Source: Pirellulales bacterium
GTDB taxonomy: Bacteria; Planctomycetota; Planctomycetia; Pirellulales; UBA1268
Direction of reading: 5' to 3'
NCBI GenBank assembly: GCA_017853835.1
Contig: JAFMIU010000034.1
Coordinates: 1 to 36,903, forward strand
Length of the DNA: 36,903 nucleotides
The notes under the pieces: model-generated
The model's database searches: none
Seen by the model: only the letters and a program-made list of their open reading frames with translations
What the model was told of the DNA's origin: nothing
Made by a program: the position numbers and the translations under genes
Shown: positions 1-7,743 of the stretch, piece by piece
Numbering within the stretch: the first letter of the stretch is position 1
Layout of the letters: the number at the start of each line of letters is the position of its first letter

Positions 1-801
1 GCGGCGGAGTTCGTGCCGTGGGCGGTGGAGCGGGGCACCGTCGTGGTCGATGAGAGCGCCTTCTACCGGATGGACCCATCCGTGCCGCTGGTGATCCCGG
101 AAGTGAATCCGGAGGCCATCGCCACGCACAAGGGCATCATCGCCAGCCCCAACTGCTCCACCACGCAGATGGTGATGGTGATGAAGCCGCTCCACGACGC
201 CGCCCGCGTCACGCGGGTGATCGTGAGCACCTATCAGGCGGTCAGCGGTGCCGGCCTCGCGGCGACCAAGGAACTGGAGGATGCCACCGCCGGATGGCTG
301 GCGAAGGCTTCCGAGCCGCGGCAGGTGTTTCCCCATCCGATCGCCGCCAATCTCATCCCGCAGATCGGCTCGCCGAAGCCCAACGGCTACACGAGCGAGG
401 AGATGAAGATGGCCCTCGAGACCCGCAAAATTCTCGGCGACGAATCGATCGCCGTGAGCGCCACCTGCGTGCGGGTGCCCGTGGCCAACGTGCACAGCGA
501 GTCGATCCTGATCGAGACCGAGAAGAAGCTCTCGGCCGAGGAGGCGCGGCGGCTGTTGGCGGCGTTTCCGGGCATCGTCGTGGAGGACGACATCGCCTCG
601 AAGCGGTATCCGCTGCCGCGATCGGTGAGCGGTCGCGACGAGGTGTTCGTGGGTCGGATTCGTGAAGACATCTCGTGCCCCAACGGCATCGCGCTGTGGT
701 GCGTGTCGGACAACCTTCGGAAGGGCGCCGCCACCAACGCCGTGCAGATCGCGGAGTATCTCGCCACGCACGGCGTCCGCGGGGCGGCAGCGAGGTCATG
801 A
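1..801 (+). CDS. asd: Aspartate-semialdehyde dehydrogenase, 5'-truncated by window edge
   Basis: This enzyme makes aspartate semialdehyde from aspartyl phosphate with NADPH in the lysine, threonine, methionine and diaminopimelate pathway. The reading frame is open from base 1 and 266 residues are visible, so the N-terminal nucleotide-binding part lies upstream of the window. The catalytic cysteine sits in SPNCSTTQM, followed by the substrate-binding stretch around QAVSGAG. The C-terminal signature NLRKGAATNAVQIAE is typical of bacterial Asd. The TGA stop overlaps the ATG of truA (ATGA at 798-801), which suggests translational coupling. Family assignment is firm; only the true start is unknown. 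Confidence 0.96.
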   Translation, partial: AAEFVPWAVERGTVVVDESAFYRMDPSVPLVIPEVNPEAIATHKGIIASPNCSTTQMVMVMKPLHDAARVTRVIVSTYQAVSGAGLAATKELEDATAGWLAKASEPRQVFPHPIAANLIPQIGSPKPNGYTSEEMKMALETRKILGDESIAVSATCVRVPVANVHSESILIETEKKLSAEEARRLLAAFPGIVVEDDIASKRYPLPRSVSGRDEVFVGRIREDISCPNGIALWCVSDNLRKGAATNAVQIAEYLATHGVRGAAARS

Positions 802-1607
802 TCCCCGCGGTCGAGGGCGATCAGCCTGCGGCGACGCGGCGGATCGCCCTGCGCGTGGCCTATGAGGGCACCCGCTACTCCGGCTGGCAGGTGCAGCCTG
901 GGCGGATGACGGTGCAGGGGACCATCACCGAGGCGATCCGGGCCATCTCGGGCGAATCGGTGGTGCTGAGGGGTTCCAGCCGCACCGATGCGGGCGTGCA
1001 TGCGCTCGACCAGGTGGCCGCCTTCACGTCGGCGAGCGGCCACTCGGCCGAGGTGTGGGTGCGTGCCATCAACGCCATGCTCCCGCCCGACATCAGCGTG
1101 CGCGAGGGGAGGGAGGTGGCGGCCGATTTCGATCCGGTGTCGGCAGCGGTGCGGAAGCGGTATCGCTATCGCGTGCACGATGCCCCCTGGAAGCCGGTGC
1201 TCGATCGGCATCTGGCCTGGCGATGGCGCGGGAGGCTCGACGACGACGCCATGCGCCGCGCCGCGCCCGCCCTCGTGGGCGAGCATGATTTCACGAGTTT
1301 CGAGAGCGCGCCCTCAACCCGCGTGTCGAAGGTTCGCACGATTTCTTCACTCGACGTGTTTCGCCCGGCTCTGGCCGACGACGTTCCGGGGGCCGAAGTG
1401 TGGATCGAGGTCGAAGGCAACGGATTTCTGTACAACATGGTCCGGATCATCGCCGGGTCGCTGGTGATGGTCGGGGCGGGGCGTCGTTCGCCGGGATGGC
1501 TCGGCGAGGCTGTGGCGGCCCGATCCCGGCCGGCCGCCGGCCCGACTGCACCGCCGCAGGGGCTCGTGCTCGTGTCGATCGACCTCGGCACGGCGTGGCC
1601 GGCGTGA
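798..1607 (+). CDS. truA: tRNA pseudouridine(38-40) synthase TruA
   Basis: TruA converts uridines 38-40 of the tRNA anticodon arm to pseudouridine in the cytoplasm. The protein is 269 residues, the usual TruA length. The catalytic aspartate is D64 in RTDAGVHA, preceded by YEGTRYSGWQ near residues 22-31, which is the family N-terminal motif. Near the C-terminus FLYNMVRIIAGSLV and the following Gly-rich helix match the second half of the fold. I placed the start at the ATG overlapping the asd stop; the same frame is open further upstream but only inside asd. Pairing with asd is probably transcriptional convenience rather than a shared pathway. Confidence 0.95.
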   Translation: MIPAVEGDQPAATRRIALRVAYEGTRYSGWQVQPGRMTVQGTITEAIRAISGESVVLRGSSRTDAGVHALDQVAAFTSASGHSAEVWVRAINAMLPPDISVREGREVAADFDPVSAAVRKRYRYRVHDAPWKPVLDRHLAWRWRGRLDDDAMRRAAPALVGEHDFTSFESAPSTRVSKVRTISSLDVFRPALADDVPGAEVWIEVEGNGFLYNMVRIIAGSLVMVGAGRRSPGWLGEAVAARSRPAAGPTAPPQGLVLVSIDLGTAWPA

Positions 1608-1645
1608 CCGTGACCTCAAGGCTTGGTATCCACAACGCGTGAATC

Positions 1646-2491
1646 ATGGCAGCGATTCCTGAACAACTCGGCCCGGTGAAACTCGTCCGACAGATCGGCC
1701 TCGGCAAGCACTGCCAGGTGTGGGAGGGGCTCGACATCAAGGCTCGGAAGAAGGTGGCGGTGAAACTGATCGTGCCCGGGATGGCCCTGGACGCGGGGCA
1801 GCGGCAGCTGCTCGAGCACGAGCTCAAGGTCGCCAAGTCGCTCGACCACCCGACGATCATCAAGGTGGATCGCCTCTCGGAGGATGGGGGGCTGCCGCAC
1901 CTCGTGATGGAATACTTCCCGGCGGACAACCTCAAGAAACAGATCGCCGCCGGTGTCGAGCCGCTTGTCCCCAAACTGCAACGGATCGTCACCGAGATGG
2001 CGCTCGCCCTCGACCACATGCATGCCCGTGGCTGGGTGCACCGTGACGTCAAGCCCGACAACGTGCTGGCGGCCGACGACGGACAGGTGAAGCTCATCGA
2101 CCTGGCGATCGCGGCGAAGGCGTCGGGCTTCTTCGGCAGGCTCCTCGGGAGCAAGACGACCGCCCAGGGCTCACCGAGTTACATGTCGCCCGAGCAGATT
2201 CGTGGCGAGGCGGTCGACGCCCGGTCCGACATCTACTCCTTCGGCTGTGTGATCTTCGAGCTAATCGCCGGCCGGCCACCCTACACGGGGGCCGATACCA
2301 ACGACCTGCTCAACAAGCACGTGTCGGCCGTCGTGCCGGCGGTCGATGCCTTCAACACCTACGCCACCACGGCCGTCGCGAAATACCTCCGTCAGATGCT
2401 CGCGAAGAAGCCGTCGGATCGTCCGGCGTCGATGAAGGAGGTGCTGCAGCAGCTCCGGGCGATGCGGCTGGTGGAGCGGGTGACGGCATAA
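1646..2491 (+). CDS. Soluble Ser/Thr protein kinase (Hanks type)
   Basis: A 281-residue protein that is essentially only a kinase domain. Visible motifs are the Gly-rich loop region (residues 16-28), the ATP-anchoring lysine K40 in VAVKL, the catalytic loop HRDVKPDN (132-139), the activation-segment end SPSYMSPEQ (177-185) and the DIYSFGCVIFEL helix (195-206). The metal-binding DFG is written DLA (152-154): the aspartate is kept but the glycine is missing. There is no transmembrane segment or sensory domain, unlike many planctomycetal kinases, so it probably acts in the cytoplasm on an unknown partner. It follows truA after 38 bases. Catalytic activity is likely because all acid/base residues are present. 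Confidence 0.93.
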   Translation: MAAIPEQLGPVKLVRQIGLGKHCQVWEGLDIKARKKVAVKLIVPGMALDAGQRQLLEHELKVAKSLDHPTIIKVDRLSEDGGLPHLVMEYFPADNLKKQIAAGVEPLVPKLQRIVTEMALALDHMHARGWVHRDVKPDNVLAADDGQVKLIDLAIAAKASGFFGRLLGSKTTAQGSPSYMSPEQIRGEAVDARSDIYSFGCVIFELIAGRPPYTGADTNDLLNKHVSAVVPAVDAFNTYATTAVAKYLRQMLAKKPSDRPASMKEVLQQLRAMRLVERVTA

Positions 2492-2580
2492 GGCCGGCGT
2501 GGCCGACCCGCCGGGGGGTGATCGGGTGGGGCGGCGTGCGGTTTTGAGGGGTGGGCTGCCTGTCAGGATTTCCCGGTTGA

Positions 2581-2598
2581 CGCCGGTTTTTGCCGGCG
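2581..2598 (+). other. Short inverted repeat upstream of accA
   Basis: CGCCGG and CCGGCG flank a TTTTTG loop, giving a 6-bp stem about 47 bases before the accA start. A TTGACG hexamer (2577-2582) overlaps its left arm and could be a -35 element, but no convincing -10 follows at 17 bases. No T-tract follows the stem, so it is not a good intrinsic terminator. It may be a leader hairpin or chance in GC-rich DNA. Confidence 0.25.
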
Positions 2599-2644
2599 GC
2601 GACACTCTGGGGTCTACGACCATCCGCCCCGGAGACGAGTTTTC

Positions 2645-3601
2645 ATGGCTGCCGGACTGCACCGCCTGCCGCTCGAGAAGCCGATTTACGAGATCGAAGA
2701 CCGCATCGCCGCGCTCGAGGCGGCGCCCCTGGGGGGCCAGCAGGCCGACGAGCTACGGCGGCTGAAGCGGGAACTCGTGGAGGTGCAAAAGAAGATTTTC
2801 GGAAGCCTCGACCCGTGGCAGACGGTCGAGGTGTCGCGGCATCCCAATCGGCCCAAGACGAGCGACTATCTCTCGCTCCTGTTCGACGAGTTCGTGGAGC
2901 TCCACGGCGACAAGTCCTTTGGCGACGACCGGGCGATGCTCACGGGGTTTGCGAAGCTCGATCAGCACAAGGTGATGGTGATCGGCCACGAGAAAGGCAA
3001 GACGCTCGCGGAGCGGCAGGCGTGCCATTTCGGCTGTGCGCACCCCGAGGGCTACCGCAAGGCGATGGGCAAGATGCGGCTGGCGGCCAAATACGGCCTC
3101 CCGGTCGTCTGCCTGATCGACACGCCGGGGGCCTATCCCGGCGTCGGCGCCGAGGAGCGTGGCCAGGCCCAGGTGATCGCGGAGAGCATGTTCCTCATGG
3201 CCACCCTTCCGGTGCCGGTGATCTGCGTGGTGATCGGCGAAGGGGGATCCGGCGGAGCCCTCGGCATCGGCGTGGGCGACCGGGTGGCCGTGCTCGAGCA
3301 TGCCTATTACAGCGTGATCAGCCCGGAGGGCTGTGCCGGCATCCTCTGGAAAAGCGTCGAGTTCAAGGCCGACGCGGCCCGAGCGCTCCGGTTTCGCTCG
3401 GCCGACCTCAAGGAGTTTGGCGTGATCGACGCGGTGATCGAGGAGCCCGCCGGCGGCGCCCACCGTCACCCACGCCGCATGGCGGCCCGGCTGAAGATGT
3501 ATCTCACGCGGAGCCTTCGCGAGCTCCTGGCGAAACCCCGCGACCAGCTGGTCGCCGATCGCTACGAGAAGTTTCGCCGCATGGGCGTGTTTCAGGAGTA
3601 A
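2645..3601 (+). CDS. accA: Acetyl-CoA carboxylase carboxyltransferase subunit alpha
   Basis: AccA with AccD transfers the carboxyl group from carboxybiotin to acetyl-CoA to make malonyl-CoA for fatty acid synthesis. The protein is 318 residues, the normal length, with the N-terminal helical region (LEKPIYEIEDRIAALE), the HPNRPKTSDYL segment, and the crotonase-fold core containing DTPGAYPGVGAEERGQ and GEGGSGGALGIGVGD. The ATG is preceded by GGAGA about eight bases upstream. No accD is visible nearby, so the two transferase subunits are probably encoded apart. A terminator-like hairpin lies about 160 bases downstream. Confidence 0.97.
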   Translation: MAAGLHRLPLEKPIYEIEDRIAALEAAPLGGQQADELRRLKRELVEVQKKIFGSLDPWQTVEVSRHPNRPKTSDYLSLLFDEFVELHGDKSFGDDRAMLTGFAKLDQHKVMVIGHEKGKTLAERQACHFGCAHPEGYRKAMGKMRLAAKYGLPVVCLIDTPGAYPGVGAEERGQAQVIAESMFLMATLPVPVICVVIGEGGSGGALGIGVGDRVAVLEHAYYSVISPEGCAGILWKSVEFKADAARALRFRSADLKEFGVIDAVIEEPAGGAHRHPRRMAARLKMYLTRSLRELLAKPRDQLVADRYEKFRRMGVFQE

Positions 3602-3916
3602 GACCGCCTCTTCAAGACCCTCGCGCGGCCGCCGTTACCGCCTGGTCCAGTGGCAGAGGAGAAGGGAAGCATGGCGTAAAGCCAATCGGACGGCCCGAAA
3701 CCGCTCCTCTCCCCAACGTCCGATAATGTCTCTTATGTCCGGTTGGGACGTATGGTTTTGCCCTGGATTTCAGGGCTTTTCATCCCTGCTCCCCTGTCGC
3801 GGGGCCAGAGCGAGTGCATGCTCGCATCGCCTGGACGCGTCGTCACGCGATGGGTGTGTGGCGGGGGTCGCATGAGCCGGCTGGTGCCCGATGAGGCGGC
3901 TGATGAGAGCGACGTC
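3602..3916. other. Non-coding gap between accA and the cvpA-like gene
   Basis: This 315-bp stretch lies between two convergent genes. It holds one terminator-like hairpin (3760-3780) and a small imperfect palindrome around GCGAGTGCATGCTCGC (near 3809-3824). A 64-codon open frame here has no RBS, no recognisable domain and overlaps the neighbour, so I do not call it. Confidence 0.6.
3760..3780 (+). terminator. Probable intrinsic terminator of accA
   Basis: GCCCTG and CAGGGC form a 6-bp perfect stem around a GATTT loop, followed by TTTT on the + strand. The T-run is short, so termination may be partial. The position between convergent genes fits a terminator; the reverse strand also has a T-run after the stem (the TTTT at 3756-3759 reads AAAA there), so it would work only for + transcription. 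Confidence 0.55.
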
Positions 3917-4750
3917 TCAGCGAATCGGAAGCGGTGACTGGGCGCCCACGGGAAACTGCCGGGGCGGCTGATACACCGGACGGTTCGGAAACCCGCTGGT
4001 CTGCGGTGGCGGTTGTACCGGCTGGACCGGCGCCGCGACCGGCGGTGCTCCCCATGGGGCCGGCGCCGTGAAAGCGGCTGGAGCGGCCTGGCCCCCCTGC
4101 CCCATGGCCGGTCCGGCGGGAACGGCTCCCGATTCCGTCCACGCGGTGGCGGAGGTCACGCTCTCCCAGATCGCCTTCAGGGCGGACGGCTGCGCGATGG
4201 CCTGCGGGGCGGCCGGCATGCCACCCGTGGCGGGCTGCTGAAACTGCTCCTCGAACTGCTTCACGAAAGGCTGAACGGGTTCTGCGATGGCCGGAGGAAG
4301 CAGGTCATCGGCCCGCATGATCACCTCGGCGACCAGACGGCCGCTGCGGCTGGCGACGATCTGGTGGCGATACGCCGGGGCCAGGGTGACCGCGAAGAAG
4401 GTCACCACGATGCAAAACAGCACTCCCTTGGCGAGGCCGAAGACGAGCCCGAGCTGATGATCGAAGGCGGAGAGATGAATCGCGTTGATCACCCCTGATA
4501 TCACGCGAAACACGAGCCACACCGCGAGCGAGGTGCCCACGTAGATCGCGAGCATGGCGATCAGACGGTTCCAGGGGGCCTGCTGGCCAAACATGGGCGC
4601 GAGCTGGGCGCTGAAACGCAGTGCCAGAAAACTGCTGGCCGCGATGCCGGCGATCCACGCCAGCTGCCAGACAATGCCCTTGAAATAGCCGAGCACCGCC
4701 GCCGCGGCGAGAATGCCGAGCATCACCAGGTCGTAGCCTTCAATCGCCAT
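3917..4750 (-). CDS. CvpA-like inner-membrane protein with Pro/Ala/Gln-rich tail
   Basis: The 277-residue product has four hydrophobic segments in the first ~150 residues (YDLVMLGILAAAAVLGYFKG, LAWIAGIAASSFLALRFSAQ, LIAMLAIYVGTSLAVWLVF and LAKGVLFCIVVTFFAVTLAP). This is the topology and early Gly/Lys-Gly pattern of the CvpA family, which in E. coli is linked to colicin V export and envelope stress. Beyond about residue 190 the chain becomes low-complexity Pro/Ala/Gln and ends with PVYQPPRQFPVG-type text. I took the ATG at 4748-4750 because GGGAGA lies just upstream; the frame is open further but that part is not membrane-like. Family membership is likely, function uncertain. Confidence 0.85.
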   Translation of the reverse strand: MAIEGYDLVMLGILAAAAVLGYFKGIVWQLAWIAGIAASSFLALRFSAQLAPMFGQQAPWNRLIAMLAIYVGTSLAVWLVFRVISGVINAIHLSAFDHQLGLVFGLAKGVLFCIVVTFFAVTLAPAYRHQIVASRSGRLVAEVIMRADDLLPPAIAEPVQPFVKQFEEQFQQPATGGMPAAPQAIAQPSALKAIWESVTSATAWTESGAVPAGPAMGQGGQAAPAAFTAPAPWGAPPVAAPVQPVQPPPQTSGFPNRPVYQPPRQFPVGAQSPLPIR

Positions 4751-5226
4751 AGACGTCTCCCGACGGCGTCCCTGAAAAGTGGAGAGGGCGGAGGAGTGTA
4801 GGGGGGCGTGGGCCGCAGGGCGAAGGCCAGTCCTGATGCCGTGGACCGACCCGCGATGCCGCGGCCAGGGCGGCCCATCGCCATGCCTGCACGGCTTTCC
4901 CATGCGCCCTATATCCCCCAGCGTGATTTTTCTGACCTCGCTGGCAGGGTGAGGCGGCCATTTTTCTTCCCTGTCCTTCCTATCTTCGCGTTGTGGCGTG
5001 AGTCTTCTCAGGCGATCGCCGGGCGACGTGGTGGGCGTGGCTGGAAATGCCGGCCGTAACCATTTGGAAGAGCGGGAGATGCCATGCGAGTTGGCTGGTG
5101 GTTTTCGCATCCGCGGCCGATACGGATCGAGGGTCTGCGCGTCCCGGAACGGATTTCGGGCGTCGGTATCCCGCCGCCGACTGCGGCAACGCAGTCTTCG
5201 GTCGCTTTCTGGGAGGGATTCGCCTC
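4751..5226. other. Divergent intergenic region, no gene recognised
   Basis: This 476-bp stretch separates the start of the cvpA-like gene (-) from the GTG start of the DUF457-like gene (+) and must hold both promoters. Several frames stay open because the DNA is GC-rich, but none has a convincing RBS or domain. I could not pick out a clear -35/-10 pair. Confidence 0.55.
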
Positions 5227-6009
5227 GTGCCCGGGTTCCGCGCGCACATCATCGGCTCCTCGGTCGTCGGTGCCGGCTACGGCGCTGCGGCGTGGTATCT
5301 CGGGGGCATGCCTCCGTCCACGGCAGCCCTGGGCGCCGGGCTCTGCGCCGTGTCGGGCATGTTGCCGGACCTCGACAGCGGACCAGGCGTGCCGTTGCGC
5401 GAGAGTGTGGCGTTCGCCGCGGCCGTCACTCCGATGTTGATGATCAGCCGCTTCCAGGAATGGGGGCTGCCGCTCGAGGCGATGATCCTCGCGGGAGCAG
5501 CGATCTACCTCGCCGTGCGGTTCGGGCTCTCCTGGCTTGTGGAAAACCACTCGAAGCACCGGGGCATGCTGCATAGTGTTCCGGCCGCGGCCATCGCCGG
5601 TCAGATCACCTTCCTCGCGTTCGCCTCGTCCGAGCCGCTCCATCGTTACTACATCAGCGGAGCGGTCGTGGTCGGCTACCTCACCCATCTCGTGCTCGAC
5701 GAGATCTGGGCGGTGCGTCAGGGGTTGTTTGGTCCCAAGGTGAAGAAGTCGTTCGGCACCGCGCTGAAGTTCATCGGTCCCGAGCTCTGGCCCAACCTGG
5801 CGGCCTACGCCTTGGTGATCGTGCTGGGGGCCTTCTCCGCGGGCGATGCCCACTGGGGCGAACGATTCGCGGCGATGCGGCAGCACATGCACCACGCCGC
5901 ACACTATCAGCAGTACTACCCCCAGCCCACCCACCCGGCAGCGGCCCAGCCCACCTATCAGCCCGTCTACCAGCAGCCTCAGCAGCAGTCCTGGCAGTTC
6001 CGCCGGTAG
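5227..6009 (+). CDS. Membrane-bound metal-dependent hydrolase (DUF457/YdjM-like) with Gln/Pro tail
   Basis: A 260-residue membrane protein. It starts with RAHIIGSSVVGAGYGAA, has DLDS after the second hydrophobic segment, the motif HSKHRGMLHS, and THLVLDE in a later helix. This His/Asp set is the signature of the YdjM-like family (predicted membrane metal hydrolases). About four to five hydrophobic segments are seen. The last ~45 residues are rich in Gln, Pro and Tyr (YYPQPTHPAA, YQPVYQQPQQQ). I chose the GTG at 5227 because GGGAGG lies ten bases upstream and the membrane domain begins immediately; the longer in-frame alternative adds 60 residues with no family resemblance. The substrate is unknown. 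Confidence 0.85.
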   Translation: MPGFRAHIIGSSVVGAGYGAAAWYLGGMPPSTAALGAGLCAVSGMLPDLDSGPGVPLRESVAFAAAVTPMLMISRFQEWGLPLEAMILAGAAIYLAVRFGLSWLVENHSKHRGMLHSVPAAAIAGQITFLAFASSEPLHRYYISGAVVVGYLTHLVLDEIWAVRQGLFGPKVKKSFGTALKFIGPELWPNLAAYALVIVLGAFSAGDAHWGERFAAMRQHMHHAAHYQQYYPQPTHPAAAQPTYQPVYQQPQQQSWQFRR

Positions 6010-6084
6010 TCCGCGGCGAAGGCGGCCCCTTGTGTCGCGGTTCCGGGCACGGGATCATGGCCCACTTCCCTCCTGGATCCCACC

Positions 6085-7068
6085 ATGTGGCCGCCCCTTG
6101 CCAGCGTCATGCCCTCAGCCACGGCCATGGCCACGCTGGTGTTCTCGCTCCTCGTCATCGCCGTCGCGGCCTTCGCGGGCGGGGCATCGGTCGTCGTGTT
6201 CCGGCTGGGGCATCGCCCCATGCAGGTGGTGGTGTCGCTCACGGGCGGCGTGCTGCTCGGCGTGGGCATGCTCCATCTTCTTCCGCACGCGTGGATGCAG
6301 CTGGGCCGCGACATCGACGCAACGATGGGATGGGCGCTCGGCGGCTTCTTCCTGATGTTTCTCCTGGAGCGGGCCTTTCACGGACATGCCCACCACACCA
6401 CCGACGGCGAGTGCGTGCATGTCTGCGATCATGATCACACGCACGACGGCGACCATGGCCACGACCATGGGGACCAGCACGGCGCGGACGATGCGAGTGA
6501 TCATGCTCATGAGCACGACGACCACGAGCACTGCTGCGGTGGCGGAAGCCGGTGGGCCTGGTGCGGTGCCTTCGCGGGGCTGGCGCTCCACAGCCTGGCC
6601 GATGGTGCGGCGCTCGCCGCGTCGATTCGCGCCGACTCGGCCCACGGGATGGGCTGGTGGGCAGGCTCGGCCACGTTTCTCGCGATCCTTCTCCACAAGC
6701 CGCTCGATGCCGGCATCATCGCTGCGTTGATGCTCGACTCCGACACCTCCCCTCGGCTTCGGACGATCGTCAACATCGCCTACGCCCTCGTGGTGCCGAT
6801 CGGGGCCGTGGCCTTTCTCGCCAGCCTGCCTCTTGCCGGCGGCCGACAGGATGCGGTGATCGGCATTGCCATGGCGATCGCGGCGGGAGCCTTCATCTGC
6901 ATCGCGGCCGCCGACCTGCTGCCCGAGGTGGAATTTCACAGCCATGATCGCGTGCTGCTGACCACCGCGCTCTCGCTGGGCCTTGCCCTCGCGTGGGGCA
7001 TCACGGCGATGGAGCGGGCGTCCCACGCTCATGCGGCGCAGCAGCCGGCCTCCATGTCCGCCCCGTAA
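6085..7068 (+). CDS. ZIP-family divalent metal transporter with long His/Asp-rich loop
   Basis: A 327-residue transporter of the ZIP family, which imports Zn or related divalent metals across the membrane. The two metal-site helices are recognisable: ALHSLADGAALAAS (helix 4) and AILLHKPLDAGIIAAL (helix 5). About eight hydrophobic helices are present. Between helices 3 and 4, roughly residues 110-155, lies a loop dominated by His and Asp, ending in HCCGGG, which probably senses or buffers metal. A downstream in-frame ATG (6109 or 6127) could be the real start because the first residues are poorly hydrophobic and no good RBS precedes 6085. The gene ends four bases from the convergent neighbour. 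Confidence 0.9.
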   Translation: MWPPLASVMPSATAMATLVFSLLVIAVAAFAGGASVVVFRLGHRPMQVVVSLTGGVLLGVGMLHLLPHAWMQLGRDIDATMGWALGGFFLMFLLERAFHGHAHHTTDGECVHVCDHDHTHDGDHGHDHGDQHGADDASDHAHEHDDHEHCCGGGSRWAWCGAFAGLALHSLADGAALAASIRADSAHGMGWWAGSATFLAILLHKPLDAGIIAALMLDSDTSPRLRTIVNIAYALVVPIGAVAFLASLPLAGGRQDAVIGIAMAIAAGAFICIAAADLLPEVEFHSHDRVLLTTALSLGLALAWGITAMERASHAHAAQQPASMSAP

Positions 7069-7072
7069 CCGC

Positions 7073-7633
7073 TCAGGCCGGCGGCGCGTCGGTGTCGAGG
7101 CCTCGCGACTGCCTCACGCGTCGCACCTCCGCCATCACGTCGTCGATCAGTTCATGCTGACGGCGGATCACGGGAAGCTGGGATTGAAAACAGACGGCAA
7201 TGAGGGCACCGAGCCCGAGGCCTCCGAGCAGGTGCGGGGTGACCCAGTTGCTGCTCCCCTTCCGGCCGGCGGCCGGGTCGGCCGCGCCCCCAAGGGCCAC
7301 GATCGCCACGATGGCCAGCATGCCGACGAGCGCGTAGGGAAATGCCGACCGCTTCAGCTTCGTGGTGCGGGCAATGAACGCCTCATCGAGACCATACGCC
7401 TCCACCACCTCCCGGCACCAGCGGCCCGTGCCGATGAAGTAGGTCACCGTGAGGCTGTTGACCAGCACCACCACCAGGGCGGTGAGCACACCCGTCAGCC
7501 GATGGACGGTGCCCCAGCGGAGGATGGCGGGGTCGGTCACGCCATGGAGATCGCCCAGCCACAGCCCAAGGCCTGCGGTCACCACCAACAGCGTGAGCGC
7601 GAAGATCGCCGCTCGCGTGAACACCCGCTCCAT
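7073..7633 (-). CDS. Uncharacterised membrane protein
   Basis: The 186-residue product has an N-terminal hydrophobic segment (AAIFALTLLVVTAGLGLWLG), a second starting near HRLTGVLTALVVVLVNSLTVTYFIG, a third (ALVGMLAIVAIVALGG) and a fourth (LLGGLGLGALIAVCF), followed by a charged C-terminal helix. Between segments 2 and 3 is a soluble loop with GTGRWCREVVEAYGLDE. I do not recognise a characterised family; it may be a planctomycete-specific membrane protein. The ATG at 7631-7633 is chosen because GGAGGAAGGA lies just upstream. It is divergent from pdxA with 110 bases between the starts. Confidence 0.8.
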   Translation of the reverse strand: MERVFTRAAIFALTLLVVTAGLGLWLGDLHGVTDPAILRWGTVHRLTGVLTALVVVLVNSLTVTYFIGTGRWCREVVEAYGLDEAFIARTTKLKRSAFPYALVGMLAIVAIVALGGAADPAAGRKGSSNWVTPHLLGGLGLGALIAVCFQSQLPVIRRQHELIDDVMAEVRRVRQSRGLDTDAPPA

Positions 7634-7743
7634 GTTCGTCGTCCTTCCTCCGCCGTCGGCGCGGGCTCGTTCGGCCGCCCTCCGACGGCGGCCGGATGCG
7701 TGGCCCGTGTCGGCGTTATAGGCTTGAGGCCCCCGGCGACGCC

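Noticed and set aside
3743..3937. 64-codon + strand open frame in the accA-cvpA gap
   Set aside because: It spans the terminator hairpin, overlaps the convergent gene, and has no RBS or domain.
5047..5226. Longer N-terminus for the DUF457-like protein
   Set aside because: The extra 60 residues are not membrane-like and lack family similarity; a good RBS precedes GTG 5227.
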